From Thermostichus vulcanus str. 'Rupite' (GTDB taxonomy: Bacteria > Cyanobacteriota > Cyanobacteriia > Thermostichales > Thermostichaceae): a DNA stretch of 57,746 nt. This document shows positions 46,402 to 56,183 of the stretch, one piece after another. The position numbers and the translations under genes are program-made. Each line of letters opens with the position of its first letter. The first letter of the stretch is position 1. Location: assembly GCF_022848905.1 (NCBI RefSeq), contig NZ_JAFIRA010000023.1, forward strand, positions 1-57,746, read 5' to 3'. The notes below the pieces were generated by a model that made no database searches, was not told where the DNA came from, and saw only the letters and a program-made list of their open reading frames with translations.

Positions 46402-47556
46402 ATGATCAACAAGCTGAGCTCTCGCTGTTTTTCTGCCACCTGCCCAAACCCATCAGTTGGGTTGGGCATTGCTTTGAAGGGATCCCTACCCCATGCGGGC
46501 TACCACTGGGATGGTTGGACGAAGCCGTTTTTCGAGGGCTGGTATACTCGCGTCACGTTGCCCTGTACCTCGGATTTAGACAATCCGGATCCCGTCAGTT
46601 TTTCCTTTATGTACGCCATCGATCCGCAGCAGGGGGGCATGGCGCAGGTGTTGGGGCCCCGGGATCAGCTTTGTTGGCGCACGTTCCCGAATCCCAAAGG
46701 GTTTTGGGCAGAGCGGGATCACCTCGCCCTCGGCCACTGGGGTGCATTTCAGGAGGGGATCCATCATCCCAACCCCACCGGACTTCAAGAGGCTCTTACT
46801 TTCTTTCAGACCCTCTCCAGTGGCTACCAGTTCACTGCCCACCTCAACCAAGGCGTTTTGCCAGATCCCCTTTGTCCCGAACCAGTTCGTTGGCTTTACC
46901 GCATTCAGCCCGATTATGCCTACGGGATCCCACCGCAAGCAACGATGGGGATTGGGTCTTATCTGCCCATTTTTGAACCGGGTTGGCAAATTTTGATGGC
47001 CCACGGTTTGGCCAGCGGCTGGGTGGAATGGAGTGGCAAGCGCTATGAGTTTCAGCGTGCTCCCGTCTACGCGGAAAAAAACTGGGGACAAAGCTTCCCC
47101 CGGCGCTGGTTTTGGATCCAGTGCAATGCCTTCCCAGATCACCCCCGTCTTAGCCTCACCTGTGCCGGTGCCGAACGGCAAGTGCTCGCCCGCACAGAAG
47201 AAGTGGCCCTCATCAGTCTGCACGGTTGGGGATCCCAGCCTTTTTTAGAATGGCGACCTGGACAAGCTCAGCTAACTTGGCAAGTGGATCCCTGGGGGTC
47301 TTGGCAAGTTGCGGGGCAAAGCTCCACCTGGGCCATTCAACTGCAGGGCGATACTCAAGAACCTGGGCAGACGGTTTTTACCCCTGGCCCGCAAGGGATG
47401 CAGCGCAACTGTCGAGACACCTTAGCTGGCCACCTGCGGATCAGACTGTGGCAACGGGATGGCCAAGTGTGGAGACAAGTCCTCTCCACCGCCAGTCACC
47501 AGTCAGGCTTAGAAGTGGGGGGAGATCTCCTCCAGAGTTGGCATGGACAATGCTGA
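46402..47556 (+). CDS. Tocopherol cyclase
   Basis: The 384-residue protein matches VTE1-type tocopherol cyclase, which closes the chromanol ring in vitamin E synthesis. Hallmarks are PHAGYHWDGWTKPFFEGWYTRVTLP near residues 29-54, SFSFMYAIDP, YAEKNWGQSFPRRWFWIQCNAFPD near residues 225-248, and a late GWGSQPFLEW. Divergent from cmpA. Other tocopherol genes are not nearby. Confidence 0.9.
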   Translation: MINKLSSRCFSATCPNPSVGLGIALKGSLPHAGYHWDGWTKPFFEGWYTRVTLPCTSDLDNPDPVSFSFMYAIDPQQGGMAQVLGPRDQLCWRTFPNPKGFWAERDHLALGHWGAFQEGIHHPNPTGLQEALTFFQTLSSGYQFTAHLNQGVLPDPLCPEPVRWLYRIQPDYAYGIPPQATMGIGSYLPIFEPGWQILMAHGLASGWVEWSGKRYEFQRAPVYAEKNWGQSFPRRWFWIQCNAFPDHPRLSLTCAGAERQVLARTEEVALISLHGWGSQPFLEWRPGQAQLTWQVDPWGSWQVAGQSSTWAIQLQGDTQEPGQTVFTPGPQGMQRNCRDTLAGHLRIRLWQRDGQVWRQVLSTASHQSGLEVGGDLLQSWHGQC

Positions 47557-47690
47557 CGGATATTTACACTTCCGCCAGACTTCCCAAACGTCACGTTTGT
47601 GCTAGAATACCTGAGCCACATTGATATTAAGGTCCACTGCGGACAGACATTCAACCGTGGTTGCCCAATTTTCATCGCATTGGGTAAATT

Positions 47691-47764
47691 GCGCCTGTAG
47701 CTCAGTGGACTAGAGCACGTGGCTACGGACCACGGTGTCGGGAGTTCAAATCTCTCCAGGCGCG
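47691..47764 (+). tRNA. tRNA-Arg(ACG)
   Basis: A 74-nt cloverleaf: acceptor GCGCCTG pairs with CAGGCGC, followed by discriminator G. The D arm contains GCTCAGTGGACTAGAGC. The anticodon stem CGTGG/CCACG encloses CTACGGA, so the anticodon is ACG (A34 normally becomes inosine). The T arm is GGAG-TTCAAAT-CTCC. CCA is not encoded. A possible extended -10 (TGCTAGAAT at 47602-47610) stands upstream. A palindrome CAAACGT-C-ACGTTTG (47585-47599) lies just before it. Confidence 0.96.
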
Positions 47765-47770
47765 TCTCAG

Positions 47771-47798
47771 CCCCAGACAATTCCAGTCTGGGGTATTT
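47771..47798 (+). terminator. Rho-independent terminator after tRNA-Arg
   Basis: Perfect 8-bp stem CCCCAGAC / GTCTGGGG with a 7-nt loop, followed by TATTT. It separates the tRNA from clpC. Confidence 0.85.
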
Positions 47799-47881
47799 AC
47801 CGTCCCTTGGTCTCCCCAGATCCTGTGTTAGGATTAGCCCTATCAAGTCCGCCTTGATGCAGGCATAGGGAGCCTAAGATC

Positions 47882-50356
47882 ATGTTTGAACGCTTTACGG
47901 AAAAAGCCATCAAGGTGATCATGCTGGCGCAAGAAGAAGCCAGACGATTGGGTCACAATTTCGTTGGCACCGAGCAAATTCTATTGGGGTTAATCGGCGA
48001 GGGCACTGGGGTCGCCGCCAAAGTTCTCAAGTCCATGGGAGTGAACTTGAAGGATGCCCGTATTGAAGTAGAGAAAATTATTGGTCGTGGATCCGGCTTT
48101 GTGGCTGTAGAGATCCCCTTCACTCCCCGCGCCAAACGAGTACTAGAGCTGTCTCTAGAAGAGGCCCGTCAGCTGGGCCATAACTACATCGGCACCGAAC
48201 ACCTGCTCCTCGGCCTGATCCGGGAAGGAGAAGGGGTGGCAGCCCGTGTCCTGGAAAATCTGGGGGTGGATCTGTCCAAGGTGCGCACCCAAGTGATTCG
48301 TATGTTGGGGGAAACCGCCGAAGTCACCACTGGGGGCGGATCTCAAGGTCGTACCAAAACCCCGACTCTGGACGAATTCGGCTCGAATCTGACCCAATTG
48401 GCTCAAGAGGGCAAGTTGGATCCCGTGGTCGGTCGGATGCGGGAGATCGAGCGGGTGATTCAAATTCTTGGTCGCCGCACCAAAAACAACCCGGTGCTCA
48501 TCGGGGAGCCTGGGGTTGGCAAAACCGCAATTGCTGAGGGCTTGGCGCAGCGCATTGTCCAAGGGGATGTACCGGACATCCTGGCAGAAAAGCGGGTGGT
48601 CAGCCTGGATATTGGCCTGCTGGTGGCCGGAACCAAGTACCGGGGTGAATTTGAAGAGCGCCTCAAGAAAATCATGGATGAGATTCGCGGGGCCGGCAAT
48701 GTCATCCTGGTCATCGACGAAGTCCATACCCTAATCGGGGCAGGAGCCGCCGAAGGGGCCATCGATGCTGCCAATATTCTGAAGCCCGCTTTGGCTCGGG
48801 GTGAGCTGCAGTGCATTGGAGCCACCACCCTCGATGAATACCGCAAACATATCGAGCGGGATGCTGCCCTAGAGCGCCGTTTCCAGCCGATCATGGTAGG
48901 CGAACCCACCGTCTCAGAAACCATCGAGATCCTCTTCGGATTGCGGGAGCGCTATGAGCAGCACCACAAACTGAAGATCTCAGATATCGCCCTCGATGCT
49001 GCTGCTAAGTTGGCCGATCAGTACATTTCGGATCGCTTCTTACCCGATAAAGCCATCGATTTAATTGATGAGGCCGCCTCGCGGGTGCGCTTGATCAATT
49101 CCCAATTGCCTCCAGCCGCCCGAGAACTGGATCAAGAGCTGCGGCGAGTTTTGCGAGATAAGGATGCGGCTGTCCGTGCCCAAGATTTCGACAAAGCGGG
49201 TGAACTGCGGGATCGGGAAATGGAAATCAAACAGCAGATCCGCGCCATTGCTGCTGCCAAAAAAGCGGAAGAAAACAACCGCGACGAAATGCCGGAGGTG
49301 ACGGAAGAGGACATTGCCCAAGTGGTGAGTGCCTGGACAGGGGTGCCAGTGGCGAAGCTAACCGAAACGGAATCGGTGAAGCTGCTACACATGGAAGATA
49401 CTCTACACCAGCGCATTATTGGCCAAGAGGAGGCGGTACGAGCCATTTCGCGGGCCATCCGTCGTGCCCGTGTTGGGCTGAAGAACCCCAACCGTCCGAT
49501 TGCCAGCTTCATCTTCTCGGGCCCCACCGGGGTGGGTAAAACCGAGCTCACCAAAGCCTTGGCAGCCTATTTCTTCGGATCTGAGTCGGCCATGATCCGG
49601 CTGGATATGTCGGAATACATGGAACGGCACACCGTTAGCAAATTGATCGGATCCCCGCCAGGCTACGTCGGCTACAACGAGGGCGGTCAACTAACGGAGG
49701 CGGTTCGCCGTCGTCCCTACACTGTGGTGCTCTTCGACGAAATTGAAAAAGCCCACCCGGATGTGTTCAACTTGTTGTTGCAAATCCTGGAGGATGGCCG
49801 CCTGACGGATGCCAAGGGCCGCACGGTGGACTTTAAGAACACCTTGCTGGTGATGACCTCCAACATTGGCTCTAAGGTGATCGAGAAAGGTGGGGGCAGT
49901 TTGGGCTTCGAGTTCAACAGCAACGACGAAGATGCCAACTACAACCGCATCCGCAACTTGGTAAACGAGGAGTTGAAGCAATATTTCCGCCCTGAGTTCC
50001 TCAACCGTTTGGATGAGATCATCGTCTTCCGGCAACTGAACAAAGATGAGGTGAAGCAAATTGCCGATATCCTTCTCAAGGAAGTATTCGACCGCATGAC
50101 GGAGAAGAAGATCCGCCTCACGGTCAGCGATCGCTTCAAAGAGTTGGTGGTGGATGAAGGGTACAACCCCAGCTACGGGGCACGTCCTTTGCGCCGCGCC
50201 ATTCAACGCCTCTTGGAGGATATCTTGGCGGAGGAGATCCTAACCGGGCGTGTGAAGGAAGGCGCTGAGGCGATCATCGATGTAGATGATGATCGCAAGC
50301 CGAAGGTGCTGATCACTGAGCCAGAGCGAGTCCTGTTGCCGCAAGGAGCAGAATAA
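47882..50356 (+). CDS. clpC: ClpC AAA+ chaperone
   Basis: The 824-residue Hsp100 protein has two N-terminal Clp repeats ([26 protein letters not shown]). Walker A of D1 is GEPGVGKT, then comes the UVR-like linker ([18 protein letters not shown]), and Walker A of D2 is GPTGVGKT. It ends with a basic [22 protein letters not shown] region. ClpC unfolds substrates for the ClpP3/R protease and takes part in photosystem protein turnover. It lies just upstream of clpR and clpP3, so chaperone and peptidase are linked here. Confidence 0.97.
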   Translation: MFERFTEKAIKVIMLAQEEARRLGHNFVGTEQILLGLIGEGTGVAAKVLKSMGVNLKDARIEVEKIIGRGSGFVAVEIPFTPRAKRVLELSLEEARQLGHNYIGTEHLLLGLIREGEGVAARVLENLGVDLSKVRTQVIRMLGETAEVTTGGGSQGRTKTPTLDEFGSNLTQLAQEGKLDPVVGRMREIERVIQILGRRTKNNPVLIGEPGVGKTAIAEGLAQRIVQGDVPDILAEKRVVSLDIGLLVAGTKYRGEFEERLKKIMDEIRGAGNVILVIDEVHTLIGAGAAEGAIDAANILKPALARGELQCIGATTLDEYRKHIERDAALERRFQPIMVGEPTVSETIEILFGLRERYEQHHKLKISDIALDAAAKLADQYISDRFLPDKAIDLIDEAASRVRLINSQLPPAARELDQELRRVLRDKDAAVRAQDFDKAGELRDREMEIKQQIRAIAAAKKAEENNRDEMPEVTEEDIAQVVSAWTGVPVAKLTETESVKLLHMEDTLHQRIIGQEEAVRAISRAIRRARVGLKNPNRPIASFIFSGPTGVGKTELTKALAAYFFGSESAMIRLDMSEYMERHTVSKLIGSPPGYVGYNEGGQLTEAVRRRPYTVVLFDEIEKAHPDVFNLLLQILEDGRLTDAKGRTVDFKNTLLVMTSNIGSKVIEKGGGSLGFEFNSNDEDANYNRIRNLVNEELKQYFRPEFLNRLDEIIVFRQLNKDEVKQIADILLKEVFDRMTEKKIRLTVSDRFKELVVDEGYNPSYGARPLRRAIQRLLEDILAEEILTGRVKEGAEAIIDVDDDRKPKVLITEPERVLLPQGAE

Positions 50357-50484
50357 CCCCTGAGCTGTATTGGGTCTTACTCTCTCCAATCCCAGGGATC
50401 CGTTTGGCCGGTATTGCTGCGGATCCCTTTCTTGTCCCCAATTTGTGTCTTTGGTCTTTGATTCCCCCATAGGAGAACTTTGGT

Positions 50485-51120
50485 ATGGTGCAATCAACCT
50501 ACTACTACAGTGGTGGTGCCCCGGTCCGTACCCCTCCCCCTGATTTGGCTTCGTTGCTGTTGCAGGAGCGGATTGTTTATCTTGGCTTGCCCTTGGCTGA
50601 GGAGGCCAATGCCAATGTCACGAAGTTGATTGTCGAACAACTGCTCTACTTGCAGTATGAGGATCGGGAGAAACCGATCAAGATGTACATCAACTCCACC
50701 GGCACCTACAGCTATGACACGGCGGCTTTTGCCATTTTGGACACGATGAATTATATCAAGCCCCCGGTGCATACGATTTGCATTGGCAATGCCATTGGGA
50801 TGTCGGCCATGTTGCTGGCAGCAGGTGCGAAAGGATTCCGGGCCAGTTTGCCCAATGCCACGATTGTGTTGCACCAGCCCTATGGGGGCACCCGTGGTCA
50901 AGCTAGCGACATCGAAATCCGCACCAAAGAAGTGTTGACCATACGCAACATGATGCTGGAGCAACTGGCCCGCAGTACGGGACAACCGCTGGAACGGATC
51001 AAACGGGATACGGAGCGGCTGTTCTTCATGACCCCAGAAGAAGCCAAGGCCTACGGTTTGATCGACCAGGTACTAGTCAGTGCCAAGTCTGCACCCGCTT
51101 TGGCATCAGCCAAAAGTTAA
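50485..51120 (+). CDS. clpR: ClpR, inactive ClpP-like subunit
   Basis: The 211-residue protein is ClpP-like but has lost the catalytic Ser: GNAIGMSA has Gly105 where active ClpP has GQAASMGA. The Ser-site strand INSPGG is replaced by INSTGT. His130 remains. ClpR forms a mixed ring with ClpP3 in cyanobacteria and chloroplasts. It follows clpC by 128 nt. Confidence 0.95.
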   Translation: MVQSTYYYSGGAPVRTPPPDLASLLLQERIVYLGLPLAEEANANVTKLIVEQLLYLQYEDREKPIKMYINSTGTYSYDTAAFAILDTMNYIKPPVHTICIGNAIGMSAMLLAAGAKGFRASLPNATIVLHQPYGGTRGQASDIEIRTKEVLTIRNMMLEQLARSTGQPLERIKRDTERLFFMTPEEAKAYGLIDQVLVSAKSAPALASAKS

Positions 51121-51299
51121 GGGAGGGATCCAAAAATGATACGGGTGCTTGGTCAGCGATTCACAGCCATTCTGTCTCTGGAGCCTGATTCAGAGCAAGA
51201 CATCAGTAAAAGGGGGAACGAATTGGGTTAGGGCTTTGGTTATTCCAGGCTTTGCTCTGATTGCTGAACAGATTTTGCAAGCCTAGAGAGGAAAGGACA

Positions 51300-51881
51300 A
51301 TGGTTCAAACACCAGCACAGCCACTAACAGTTGAGGAGTACTTAGCGATTCAAAATGGGTCGTATGAAGGGCGAGTTGAGGTGGAGGATGGATACATTCG
51401 GGAAATGCCAACAGAAGATCGAATTAACACTCGGATAGCTTTTGCCCTTTCCCTTCGTTTGGCTCAAATCCTTCCTCCTGCTCAACTCTCTGTGGGTCAT
51501 GTGGAAGTTGAGATTCCGTCAGCTAAAGCCCAATTTCGCAATCCAGATGTCATGGTTTTGGATCCGGCCCATGTGCACCTGCTGGGAGATGGCCGCGGAA
51601 CGATTCGGTTACACATGCCGCCGCCGTTACTGGTGGTAGAGGTTGTTTCGCCCGGCAAGGAGAATGAACAGCGAGATTATCAAGATAAGCGCAAAGAGTA
51701 TGCTGCCCGTGGCATTCCAGAATATTGGATTGTGGATCCACAGAGGCAATCTATCTTATTGCTGAGGTGGGCAGATGGTCAATATCAAGAGGAGGAAAAA
51801 ACCGGATCCCAACTTATTGTTTCTACCATTTTGCCGCAACTACATTTAACGGCGGAGCAAATCCTCAAAGCTGAGCCCTAA
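51300..51881 (+). CDS. Uma2 family putative restriction-endonuclease-like protein
   Basis: The 193-residue protein belongs to the Uma2/DUF820 family, with the PD-(D/E)XK fold. The catalytic segments are [10 protein letters not shown] and [14 protein letters not shown], then [18 protein letters not shown]. These families are abundant in cyanobacteria and of unknown function. It sits between clpR and clpP3, whose normal neighbours are each other, with its own GAGAGGAAAGGA ribosome site. It may be an insertion. Confidence 0.85.
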   Translation: MVQTPAQPLTVEEYLAIQNGSYEGRVEVEDGYIREMPTEDRINTRIAFALSLRLAQILPPAQLSVGHVEVEIPSAKAQFRNPDVMVLDPAHVHLLGDGRGTIRLHMPPPLLVVEVVSPGKENEQRDYQDKRKEYAARGIPEYWIVDPQRQSILLLRWADGQYQEEEKTGSQLIVSTILPQLHLTAEQILKAEP

Positions 51882-51946
51882 GAGCAGTTTTGTGGTTTCG
51901 AAAGAAAGATTCGTCAAGTTTTCTACCCAGTATCAAGGAGTTGGTT

Positions 51947-52558
51947 ATGCCGATTGGAGTACCCCGTGTTCCATACCGTTTGCCGGGCGAACCCTATAGT
52001 CAGTGGATCAATTTGGATGATCGCTTGTATCAGGAACGGATCCTCTTTTTGGGTGAGGCAATTGATGATAATTTGGCCAACACAATTGTAGGGGTAATGC
52101 TGTACCTGAACTCCCAAGATCAGCAAAAGGATATTGTCATGTACATCAATTCTCCTGGGGGATCCGTCACGGCGGGCATGGCCATTTATGACACCATGAA
52201 CCATATCAAGCCGGATATTGTTACCGTCTGTGTCGGTCAGGCAGCCTCGATGGGAGCCTTTTTGCTGGCAGCAGGGACGAAGGGGAAACGCTTTGCTTTG
52301 CCCCACTCCCGCATCATGATCCATCAGCCCTCGATTGGTACCATTCAAGGCCAGGCCAGTGACATCGAAATTCGTGCCCGTGAGACCCTGCGGGTGAAAA
52401 AACGTATGAACGAGATCTTGGCCCAAACCACTGGCCAACCCCTGGAGAAAATTGAGCGGGATGTGGAGCGGGACTTCTACCTCTCAGCCACAGAAGCACA
52501 AGCCTACGGTTTGGTAGATCGGGTGATCGAGGATCGCTCTGAGGCATTAGCCAGCTAG
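51947..52558 (+). CDS. clpP3: ClpP3 protease subunit
   Basis: The 203-residue protein has intact catalytic residues: Ser101 in GQAASMGA, His126 in RIMIHQPS and the acidic residue in the ERDVERD stretch. The YINSPGGS strand is normal. ClpP3 pairs with ClpR and works with ClpC. The start follows AAGGAG by 6 nt. Confidence 0.95.
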   Translation: MPIGVPRVPYRLPGEPYSQWINLDDRLYQERILFLGEAIDDNLANTIVGVMLYLNSQDQQKDIVMYINSPGGSVTAGMAIYDTMNHIKPDIVTVCVGQAASMGAFLLAAGTKGKRFALPHSRIMIHQPSIGTIQGQASDIEIRARETLRVKKRMNEILAQTTGQPLEKIERDVERDFYLSATEAQAYGLVDRVIEDRSEALAS

Positions 52559-52634
52559 TGCATTGTTGAAGCTCCCCGCTAACTGAACTGAAGAGAGATA
52601 GGCTGAGTATGATAGGGATCCAGAAGTTGGATCC

Positions 52635-52667
52635 CTGTCTTGTATCTGTCTTGTATCTGTCTTGTAT
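52635..52667. repeat. Three 11-bp tandem repeats
   Basis: Three perfect copies of CTGTCTTGTAT in tandem, running into a TGTATACA palindrome at 52663-52670. They lie 66 nt before the start of the Hpt-REC-PP2C gene. 11 bp is about one helical turn, so phased protein binding is possible. Confidence 0.8.
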
Positions 52668-52733
52668 ACAGCCTGGGCGTGAGGTGATCCCAATTGCAAA
52701 CACAATATTTTTTAGCCCACTCTTTGGCACCTT

Positions 52734-54428
52734 ATGACGGATCCCACCCAACAGTTTCAACACCAGCTTGAGGCATTAAAGGTAGCTTACCAAGAGCAAT
52801 TGCCCGGTAAAATCCAGCAACTGGGACATCTCTGGCAGCAGTACAAACAGGGAGCTCCAGATTTGACCCGATTCCGAGACTTTTACCGTGCTGCACATAC
52901 TTTGGCCGGTTCGAGTGGGATATATGGATATGATGATGTTGGCCGTGCCGCCCGCCACCTGGAACACCTCTGTAAGCCCTGGGTAGAAGCTGCCAATCTG
53001 CCGGATCCCGATACCCTACAGGCGATTGAACTGGGCTTGGAACACCTGCAACATCAACCTGTAGAACCTACCAGAGAATTAGAATTAGGGACGGTCGAGC
53101 CAACCCCCATCTATTGGATAATCCAGGCGGAACAGGATCCCTTGGACTTGGCCAATACCCTGACCCGCCAAGGCTATCAGGTGATGGTCTGTTCTTCCCC
53201 GGCGGAGTTGCAGTCACAACTGCCCACTCTCCCCGCCCACTCATCCCCCATAGATGGGATCCTCCCCACAACAAGTGAACAAACGGATACCCCGGTCAAT
53301 CGAGTCCTAGTGGTGGATGACGATGAGGATATCAATCGGTTGCTTTGCCAATGGTTAGGGGCGGCAGGGTTTCAGGTACAAGGGGTTGTCAGTGGTGAAG
53401 TGGCGTTGACCTACTTGCAACCCAATCCCCCAGCAAATGACCGCTCCTCTTTTCTGCCGGATTTGGTCTTTTTGGATGTGCTGATGCCCGGCATCAGTGG
53501 CTTGCAGGTACTCCAACACATTCGTCAGCAGCAGTGGGATATGGCGGTAATCATGACTACTGCCTTTGGCTCAGAGCAGGTCGCTATCGATGCCTTGCGA
53601 CAGGGGGCAGACGACTATTTGCGTAAACCCTTCGATCCACAAGAGTTCCAGACGGTGTTACAACGCACCATCGCCCGCGTGGAATTACGCCGCCAAAACG
53701 CCGCCCTACGCAGACAACTGCAAATTGAATTGGCTCGCGCTGCTGAGATCCAGCAGGAACTGTTGCCCCGCACCATACCGGAATTGCCGGGGTTTGATCT
53801 GGCGGCCCGTTGCCTGTCGGCCCGAGAGGTTGGGGGAGATTTTTATGATTGGCAAGTACCGGCTCCCGATTTGTTTAACCTTGTGTTGGGAGATGTTATG
53901 GGTAAGGGGTTACCCGCTGCTTTGATGATGGCAACGGTGCGGGCTGCGATCCGAGCTTTAGCACGACAAACTTCCCCCTTAATCAACATTCAATATACTG
54001 CCAACGCTTTGGAGTCGGATTTAATTCGCTCCGAAAGCTTCGTTACTCTATTTCATGCACAATTGTATATCCCGCAACGTCGACTCACCTTTGTGGATGG
54101 GGGTCATGGCCATGCCCTCATGTTGCGCCAAACGGGTCAAATTGAGGAGCTGCACCCTCGCGGAATGCCTCTGGGATCCTTTTTTGGGGATGCCTACGAA
54201 CAGGGGGTAATCTATTTTCAGCCAGGGGATGCCTTGTTGCTTTTTAGTGATGGATTGTTAGAGGCCCGGCCTGATTTGTCGAAGGATCGCTCACCATTAT
54301 TGAAGCCTTTATTAGATCATGCTTCTGCAACAGAACTGATGGAATATACGCTCAAGTTGGCACTTCAGGAATTTGCTGATCATCAAACGGACGACCTGAC
54401 AGTGCTGGTGTTGCGCTGTCAAGCCTAA
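52734..54428 (+). CDS. Hpt-REC-PP2C regulator (RsbU-like)
   Basis: The 564-residue protein has an N-terminal Hpt domain (phospho-His in RAAHTLAGSSG near residue 54). A receiver domain near residues 190-310 has VVDDDEDI, phospho-Asp in FLDVLMPG, and Lys in YLRKPF. The C-terminal SpoIIE/RsbU PP2C phosphatase has GGDFYD, GDVMGKG and SDGLLEA. It probably links a phosphorelay to dephosphorylation of an anti-sigma antagonist. The STAS protein at 30739-31113 could be a target. Confidence 0.9.
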   Translation: MTDPTQQFQHQLEALKVAYQEQLPGKIQQLGHLWQQYKQGAPDLTRFRDFYRAAHTLAGSSGIYGYDDVGRAARHLEHLCKPWVEAANLPDPDTLQAIELGLEHLQHQPVEPTRELELGTVEPTPIYWIIQAEQDPLDLANTLTRQGYQVMVCSSPAELQSQLPTLPAHSSPIDGILPTTSEQTDTPVNRVLVVDDDEDINRLLCQWLGAAGFQVQGVVSGEVALTYLQPNPPANDRSSFLPDLVFLDVLMPGISGLQVLQHIRQQQWDMAVIMTTAFGSEQVAIDALRQGADDYLRKPFDPQEFQTVLQRTIARVELRRQNAALRRQLQIELARAAEIQQELLPRTIPELPGFDLAARCLSAREVGGDFYDWQVPAPDLFNLVLGDVMGKGLPAALMMATVRAAIRALARQTSPLINIQYTANALESDLIRSESFVTLFHAQLYIPQRRLTFVDGGHGHALMLRQTGQIEELHPRGMPLGSFFGDAYEQGVIYFQPGDALLLFSDGLLEARPDLSKDRSPLLKPLLDHASATELMEYTLKLALQEFADHQTDDLTVLVLRCQA

Positions 54429-54524
54429 AGGAAATCGAGTAACCCGCTTCTGGCGCGAGAAAAAGGGATCCCCTCCCGCGTGAACGGTTAGGATCAAAAC
54501 AGCAAGCAACCGAGCTCCGACTGG

Positions 54525-54827
54525 ATGAACCAACGAAGCTGGATGGTAACAACAAGCTTACTGGCTCTCCTCAGTGGTCAGTGGGATGTGGCTTTGGCTT
54601 TGCCTCCGGCTGCTGAAATCCCAGAAGAGGTGTTGCGGGCACAACCCGATTTACGGGCTCGTTCACCCGTTGATAACCAACCCCTGTCGCCTACGGAGCT
54701 CCTAGCTTTACAAGAGGCTTTGGCCGCCCAAGATCCAGAGGGAGCGGTCTCTCCAGAGGTGGAACAGTTGATCTTTTTATTGAAGCTGCGCAAAGGCTTT
54801 CGAGATGTGTTTCCCTTTTTGTTTTGA
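54525..54827 (+). CDS. Small secreted hypothetical protein
   Basis: The 100-residue product has a likely signal peptide (residues 8-25), then PEEVLRAQPDLRARSPVDNQPLSPTELLALQEAL and a C-terminal VEQLIFLLKLRKGF. This pattern recurs in cyanobacterial hypothetical proteins. The function is unknown. Confidence 0.68.
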   Translation: MNQRSWMVTTSLLALLSGQWDVALALPPAAEIPEEVLRAQPDLRARSPVDNQPLSPTELLALQEALAAQDPEGAVSPEVEQLIFLLKLRKGFRDVFPFLF

Positions 54828-54899
54828 TGAGCACTAGATGAGCACTGAGGGTGGCCACCTGCAGCATCTCAAAACACTCAAAACAGTGAAATAGCCTAG

Positions 54900-55130
54900 C
54901 TAGCAAAAGCAGAAATGGATGTCTCGCTCAGCGCAAGGTGATAAGTAGCGAACTTCTCGTTTGACCAACTTGTTCAGCAAAATCTCCAAAGCATTTAGAT
55001 CTGACTCTGTACAAGGGTAATTACGGAGAAGATTGTAGATGACAGCCTCTTGCTCCGGTGACAGTGTACCTGAATTTAATGCGTCTTCAACAATAGCTGG
55101 GATAATCATGAAAAAATGTCTTGAAACCAT
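54900..55130 (-). CDS. Small helical protein of unknown function
   Basis: About 76 residues: IIPAIVEDALNSGTLSPEQEAVIYNLLRNYPCTESDLNALEILLNKLV, a helical pattern I have seen in small cyanobacterial proteins, then a Cys-rich end (about residues 68-76). Start uncertain (ATG 55130 or 55109). It is in a region with no GGATCC. Confidence 0.5.
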   Translation of the reverse strand: MVSRHFFMIIPAIVEDALNSGTLSPEQEAVIYNLLRNYPCTESDLNALEILLNKLVKREVRYLSPCAERDIHFCFC

Positions 55131-55238
55131 GGACTTCTTTACTATCGCTTTGAACACGGAACCCTTGCCTCCGCCGATGTGCTGAAGTCTCTACGCCAAT
55201 TGCAGAGCTGCACCCGCTCAGTTGAGATGCTCAGTTGA
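55128..55238 (+). pseudogene. Possible gene fragment
   Basis: An open frame without a start codon reads YYRFEHGTLASADVLKSLRQL and then about 13 residues to a TGA at 55236-55238. It overlaps the start of the minus-strand gene. It looks like a protein tail, but I cannot identify the family, and it may be chance. Confidence 0.25.
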
Positions 55239-55417
55239 GAAACCCAGCTAGCAAAATTACCGCCGCTCCTACGGTAAGGAACGCTGGCCCATCCAGAGGT
55301 TTTTGGCAACAATACAAACAGCCGTGGGTAGCCCCTTACCCATGAATCTGGGTGGATCCCTCTCGCAAACCTTGTTACTCCTGTTCACAGCTCTTAGGGC
55401 GCGTTCTGAGGCGAAGC

Positions 55418-55894
55418 ATGAAGCATTTCAACGGAATCAGCTTAATGATGGCTGTCCTGGTGGGCGGCTGGATGAGTGGTCAACTTTTGCATCAAGGCAA
55501 CTTTGTTGCCGCTCAGTCAGCTTTCGAGACGGTTGCCTTGCCCCAATTACCCGTGGGTGTGGATCAAGCGGTGTTTAATCGCCCGGTAGCTCGCTTTGAT
55601 CCCAACCGGCCCTCTGAGCTGGTGATTATCAACCGGACGGGATTGCCTTTGGAGTATGGCTTTACGGATCCGCGGCGGGCTGTGTTCGAATTTCCTCCAG
55701 AAGAAACCTTGCGCCTGAGCAACTACCGGATCCCCAACTGCATGGCCATCAACACTCCCATGTTGGCTCCCGTGCAATATCTGGTGAGCGTGGATCCCAT
55801 GAATGTGATCACCGTAGAAGTGCGTCTGGTGAATGATGTCTCCGGCGATCATTGCCTGGATTTGCAAGCCACAGGGGCGATTTTTGTGAACTGA
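55418..55894 (+). CDS. Secreted hypothetical protein
   Basis: The 158-residue protein has a signal peptide (hydrophobic segment about residues 8-24, likely cleavage after FVAAQ-S). The mature domain contains RPSELVIINRTGLPLEYGFTDPR and ends with VNDVSGDHCLDLQATGAIFVN. It contains two Cys that may pair. I recognise no family. Confidence 0.68.
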   Translation: MKHFNGISLMMAVLVGGWMSGQLLHQGNFVAAQSAFETVALPQLPVGVDQAVFNRPVARFDPNRPSELVIINRTGLPLEYGFTDPRRAVFEFPPEETLRLSNYRIPNCMAINTPMLAPVQYLVSVDPMNVITVEVRLVNDVSGDHCLDLQATGAIFVN

Positions 55895-56183
55895 TTGGGT
55901 TGAGCCGGTCAAAACGGATCCCTTCACACCATTTTCACGGCTGCTTTCTATACTTTGCAAAGATGGACGCGGGATCCCGCACGGCAGATGGCAGCTGACT
56001 TTGCTCAAGTCTGACGCTGAGGTTGAGCCAATAGGAGGGTCAATCCGTGGATCAGGCGTATCGACAGGAGAAGGCTCCCATGACAGGATGCGAACAGGAT
56101 GATCGAGGTCGATGTCCTAACAGCCCCTGCGCCCGTCATCTGTGTGGTCTATCTGTTCTTTATCTTTTCTTTTGGATGGTCTC

